64,000 bases of DNA from Ulvibacterium marinum (lineage in GTDB: Bacteria > Bacteroidota > Bacteroidia > Flavobacteriales > Flavobacteriaceae): positions 1,054,001 through 1,118,000 of the forward strand of contig NZ_RBCJ01000002.1 of assembly GCF_003626755.1 (NCBI RefSeq). Reading direction: 5' to 3'. How positions within the stretch are numbered: position 1 is the stretch's first letter; each line of letters opens with the position of its first letter. Positions 61,272 through 64,000 of this stretch are shown in pieces. The position numbers were made by a program, and so were the translations under genes. The notes below the pieces were generated by a model, which was not told the DNA's origin, did no database searches, and was given only the letters and a program-made list of their open reading frames with translations.

Positions 61272-61565
61272 CTTATTTAGTGAAAAAGTTCCCCCTAAAA
61301 AATGGTTTTAGCCAAAATTTAACAACTTTAACGTATTAATGATGAAATCTGGAAAATCAGCAAACAAGTTCAAGAAGTTGGAAATCTGATTTTGAACCTA
61401 TTACGGTCTTGAACACCTAATACAAATTGTATTAATTCCGGCGAGGATAAGAGAAGGTATTATACCACATTCAGAACCCATCTAACAGCGTTTTTGAGAG
61501 AATTCCTGGGAAACTAAAATACTGCATTTTAGCATGGGTAATAAAAAGGAAGGTTCACCTTAACC
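61272..61565. other. spacer upstream of the ECF sigma gene
   Basis: There is no gene in this 294-bp gap. It contains a perfect 17-bp palindrome TAATACAAATTGTATTA at 61418-61434. No T-rich hairpin is obvious. The sigma promoter is expected here, but no TAnnTTTG box stands out, in keeping with use of an alternative sigma factor. Confidence 0.5.
61418..61434. promoter_or_regulatory. 17-bp palindrome, possible operator
   Basis: TAATACAA and TTGTATTA are perfectly symmetric around a central A, about 200 bp upstream of the sigma gene. No regulator gene for it can be named. Confidence 0.4.
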
Positions 61566-63368
61566 CTATTCTCTCATAGATTCCAAAATACGCTCCTCAG
61601 TATTCTTTCTAGAAAAGTTGACTGCACATTCGATCATGGCCAAATGTGAGTAGGCTTGAGGGAAATTTCCTAAAAGCCTTTTGGTCTTAAAATCAATGTC
61701 TTCGCTAAACAAACCTAAATGGTTCCCATAAGTTAGGGTTTTTTCAAAAAGGGCTACTGCCTTTTCTTCCTCCCCTATTTTGAATAAGCTATTGATAAAC
61801 CAAAAAGTACAGATGGTAAAGGAAGATGAAGGGAGTCCAAAATCATCTTTGTTCTTATAGCGATACAATAGGCCATCATTGCTCAATTCCTTTTCAATGG
61901 CCCTGACCGTACTTACGAATTTGGGTGATTTGGCATGTATAAACCCATAGGACTCCATAAGCAATACCGAAGCATCCAAATGTGTAGAACCATAGGATTG
62001 GGTGAATGCATTTACTTCATCGCTCCAGGCATTTTCATGGATGTCGTTTTTAATTTCCTGCTCCAATTGTGTCCATTGCTCCAACTTCCGGTTCTTCTTC
62101 AGTATACGGGCCACCCTAACGGCCCTATCTATGGCTACCCAGCAAAGAACTTTTGAAAATGTAAAATGTCGGTCTTCGGTACGCAATTCCCAAATACCTT
62201 TATCAGGCTCTTTCCAGTGTCTGGAAACGATCCATACAATCCCTTTGGTTATGCCCCACAACTCTTCGCCATTTTCGATGCCCGTGCTGAACTTGGCCAG
62301 TTGCGCATGAATGACATCCATTAAAATTCCGTATATATCATTTTGTTTTTGCTCATAGGCCGCATTGCCCACCCGAACTGGTTTGGAGTCTTTGTAACCG
62401 CTCAAATGATCTAGTGTTTTTTCCGTCAAGGTTTTCTCCTTGTTGATGCCGTACATAATCTGCAGTTTTTCATCCTTGTCCGGAATCAGGTCGATAATGA
62501 ACTGAAGATATCTACGTGCCACATTCTTGTGGCCCAGATCGGCCATAACCTTGATGACCATAGAGGCATCCCTGATCCAACAAAAACGGTAATCCCAATT
62601 CCGTACCTCACCAATCGTCTCCGGTAAAGAGGTTGTGGCAGCTGCCAGTACGGCACCGGTCCGATCATAACTTAACAACTTTAACGTTATGGCGCTGCGC
62701 ATAATCTGTTTGTTGTATTTGTTATAGGTAGGTGTCCTGTTCGTCCAATTAAGCCAATACACCTTGGTGCGCTCTAAATCCAAGTAGATTTTTCGGGTAC
62801 TTGGTAGCAATATCTTTTCATTATACCCTACCAAAAAATAGCCATTCTGTTTTATTTCCAATTCCCTGCCTTCCACAACGGCATTCTTGTTAAAGGAGGT
62901 ATACAGGAAAATGGTGTCGAACTTTTCGGTTTGGGTAAGGCTAACCACAAAGTTTTTTTTCACGTACGTCTTGGTCTCTCCGAGGGCATATTCCAACTTG
63001 GGGTTATAGTGCACTCTAAATTTGGGTTTTCCCTTAATATGACGTACATGTCTTGCTAATTCCGGAGGTGCGTGATAACCACCGTTCTCGTTATAATAGC
63101 GTGGCATGAAATCATGAATCTCAAAAGTGTTTTCCCCATCGGAAAATCGGGTAATAAGTACTGCCGTGCTCTTTTTGTAACGCTGCTTTATGGTATATTC
63201 CTTTGCCACACGTATTTCAAAACTGCCGCCGATTTTGTCGTCCAACAACTTGGCGAAAACCGATGAGGAATCAAATTCGGGCAAACAGCACCAATCAACA
63301 GAACCTGTTTTTGAAATTAGGGCAGCACTCCTACAATTTCCTACTATTCCGTAGTCTAAATTATCCAT
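61566..63368 (-). CDS. GH15-family glucoamylase/trehalase-like enzyme
   Basis: A 600-residue cytosolic protein (no signal peptide). It starts with LDYGIVGNCRSAALISKTGSVDW, the usual N-terminal super-sandwich domain. The (alpha/alpha)6 barrel has RNWDYRFCWIRDAS (N257-S269), the TLDHLSGYKDSKPVRVGN block with a catalytic Glu nearby, and the final NFPQAYSHLAMIECA. GH15 members include glucoamylases and bacterial/archaeal trehalases. The divergent otsA gene makes trehalose turnover the favoured role. Confidence 0.93.
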   Translation of the reverse strand: MDNLDYGIVGNCRSAALISKTGSVDWCCLPEFDSSSVFAKLLDDKIGGSFEIRVAKEYTIKQRYKKSTAVLITRFSDGENTFEIHDFMPRYYNENGGYHAPPELARHVRHIKGKPKFRVHYNPKLEYALGETKTYVKKNFVVSLTQTEKFDTIFLYTSFNKNAVVEGRELEIKQNGYFLVGYNEKILLPSTRKIYLDLERTKVYWLNWTNRTPTYNKYNKQIMRSAITLKLLSYDRTGAVLAAATTSLPETIGEVRNWDYRFCWIRDASMVIKVMADLGHKNVARRYLQFIIDLIPDKDEKLQIMYGINKEKTLTEKTLDHLSGYKDSKPVRVGNAAYEQKQNDIYGILMDVIHAQLAKFSTGIENGEELWGITKGIVWIVSRHWKEPDKGIWELRTEDRHFTFSKVLCWVAIDRAVRVARILKKNRKLEQWTQLEQEIKNDIHENAWSDEVNAFTQSYGSTHLDASVLLMESYGFIHAKSPKFVSTVRAIEKELSNDGLLYRYKNKDDFGLPSSSFTICTFWFINSLFKIGEEEKAVALFEKTLTYGNHLGLFSEDIDFKTKRLLGNFPQAYSHLAMIECAVNFSRKNTEERILESMRE

Positions 63369-63471
63369 TCAATAAAAATGTTGATGTAATCTGGTTTTGA
63401 ATTGTTATTGCCATGCAATTTGACGAAATTTAGAAAAATTAAAAGTAAAACACGCTAAAAACATCCATTTC

Positions 63472-64000
63472 ATGGGCAAAACTATCATAATCTCAAATAG
63501 ACTACCCGTACAATTACAAATTAGCAATGGTGGCATTACGGCCATTCCAAGTGTTGGCGGGTTGGCCACGGGAATGAAATCCGTACATTCTGGTGGGGAT
63601 AGCCTTTGGATTGGCTGGAGCGGACTTACCGATGAGGAAATTCCGGAAGAACTTGCCCCTAAAATTGATGAGGCACTTGCGAAACACGGCTCGTCCAAAG
63701 TAAAATTGACCAAAAACCAAGTAGACGGATTCTATTTCGGTTTTAGCAACCGTACTATCTGGCCTTTATTCCACTATTTTTTGGAATATTCCGAATTTGA
63801 ACTGGACTATTGGAACGTTTACAAAGATGTGAATCAAAAATTTGCTGATACTATTCTGCAAAATGCAAGTGATGAGGATACCATTTGGATACATGATTAT
63901 CAATTGATGCTGGTCCCCCAGATGGTAAGAAATGAGCGGCCGGATATATCCATTGGTTTCTTTCTGCATATCCCTTTCCCTTCGTTTGAAATTTTTAGGA
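63472..64000 (+). CDS. otsA: trehalose-6-phosphate synthase (3' truncated by window edge)
   Basis: The first 176 residues of a GT20 enzyme that joins UDP-glucose and glucose-6-phosphate. It starts MGKTIIISNRLPVQ and has the VGGLATGM segment (donor loop) near 28-35, FSNRTIWPLFHYF near 92-104, WIHDYQLMLVP near 143-153 and the FFLHIPFP block near 164-171. The frame runs off the window, so fusion to a trehalose-phosphatase domain, which is common in flavobacteria, cannot be checked. It is divergent from the GH15 gene across 103 bp. Confidence 0.95.
   Translation, partial: MGKTIIISNRLPVQLQISNGGITAIPSVGGLATGMKSVHSGGDSLWIGWSGLTDEEIPEELAPKIDEALAKHGSSKVKLTKNQVDGFYFGFSNRTIWPLFHYFLEYSEFELDYWNVYKDVNQKFADTILQNASDEDTIWIHDYQLMLVPQMVRNERPDISIGFFLHIPFPSFEIFR

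Overview
The window reads as a chromosomal segment of a Flavobacteriaceae-type Bacteroidota, probably marine and close to genera such as Maribacter, Zobellia or Arenibacter. The reasons are the protein families (type B L31 without zinc cysteines, a CarB that stops before its allosteric domain, many lipoproteins with LSC/FSC lipoboxes, DUF4199/DUF4386/DUF2306/DUF6263-like proteins), the near absence of Shine-Dalgarno sequences, and repeated promoter -7 elements of the Bacteroidota form TAnnTTTG. No rRNA, tRNA, prophage, insertion sequence or CRISPR array is visible.

Layout. 1-4810: end of a small conserved gene, an acyl-CoA thioesterase, and the oxidative pentose phosphate genes (zwf-pgl leftward, gnd rightward from a shared control region). 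4874-8672: a more AT-rich accessory stretch with a lipoprotein, a DUF1643 protein, a lipid-anchored sulfatase and a lipid-anchored SGNH carbohydrate esterase. 8700-21562: assorted accessory metabolism and regulation. It holds two related zinc-free alcohol dehydrogenases, a PLP decarboxylase, a YtrA-type GntR/ABC operon with a palindromic operator, three small membrane proteins that each follow a copy of the same leader repeat, an acyl-CoA-dehydrogenase-like protein, and a membrane AraC regulator next to an amidohydrolase. 21604-45594: mostly core genes (carB, rpmH, a lytic transglycosylase, mtaB, a GlmU-like protein, rpmE, a glycosyltransferase, phosphoglucomutase, an MsbA-like exporter, an ECF sigma operon, an RsmB-like methyltransferase, purL). 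45743-54155: a fatty-acid beta-oxidation module (acyl-CoA ligase, marR, fadN, fadA, fadE) that ends in a strong terminator and is interrupted by a four-helix-bundle gene. 54189-61217: a secreted M49 dipeptidyl peptidase, a second PLP decarboxylase, and a leftward ECF sigma/anti-sigma/outer-membrane operon. 61566-64000: a GH15 enzyme divergent from a truncated trehalose-6-phosphate synthase gene.

The most unusual structure lies between genes. Several spacers carry short arrays with a 6-8 bp period, each built from its own unit. One pair of arrays flanks the four-helix-bundle gene in opposite orientation, like the ends of a small cassette inserted in the fad operon. A separate 72-bp leader repeat, containing a CTGAGC..AGTCGAAG core, ends exactly at the start codons of successive membrane-protein genes. 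A repeat-like insertion with a related core lies in frame inside mtaB. Candidate operators were found for the GntR, MarR and AraC regulators.
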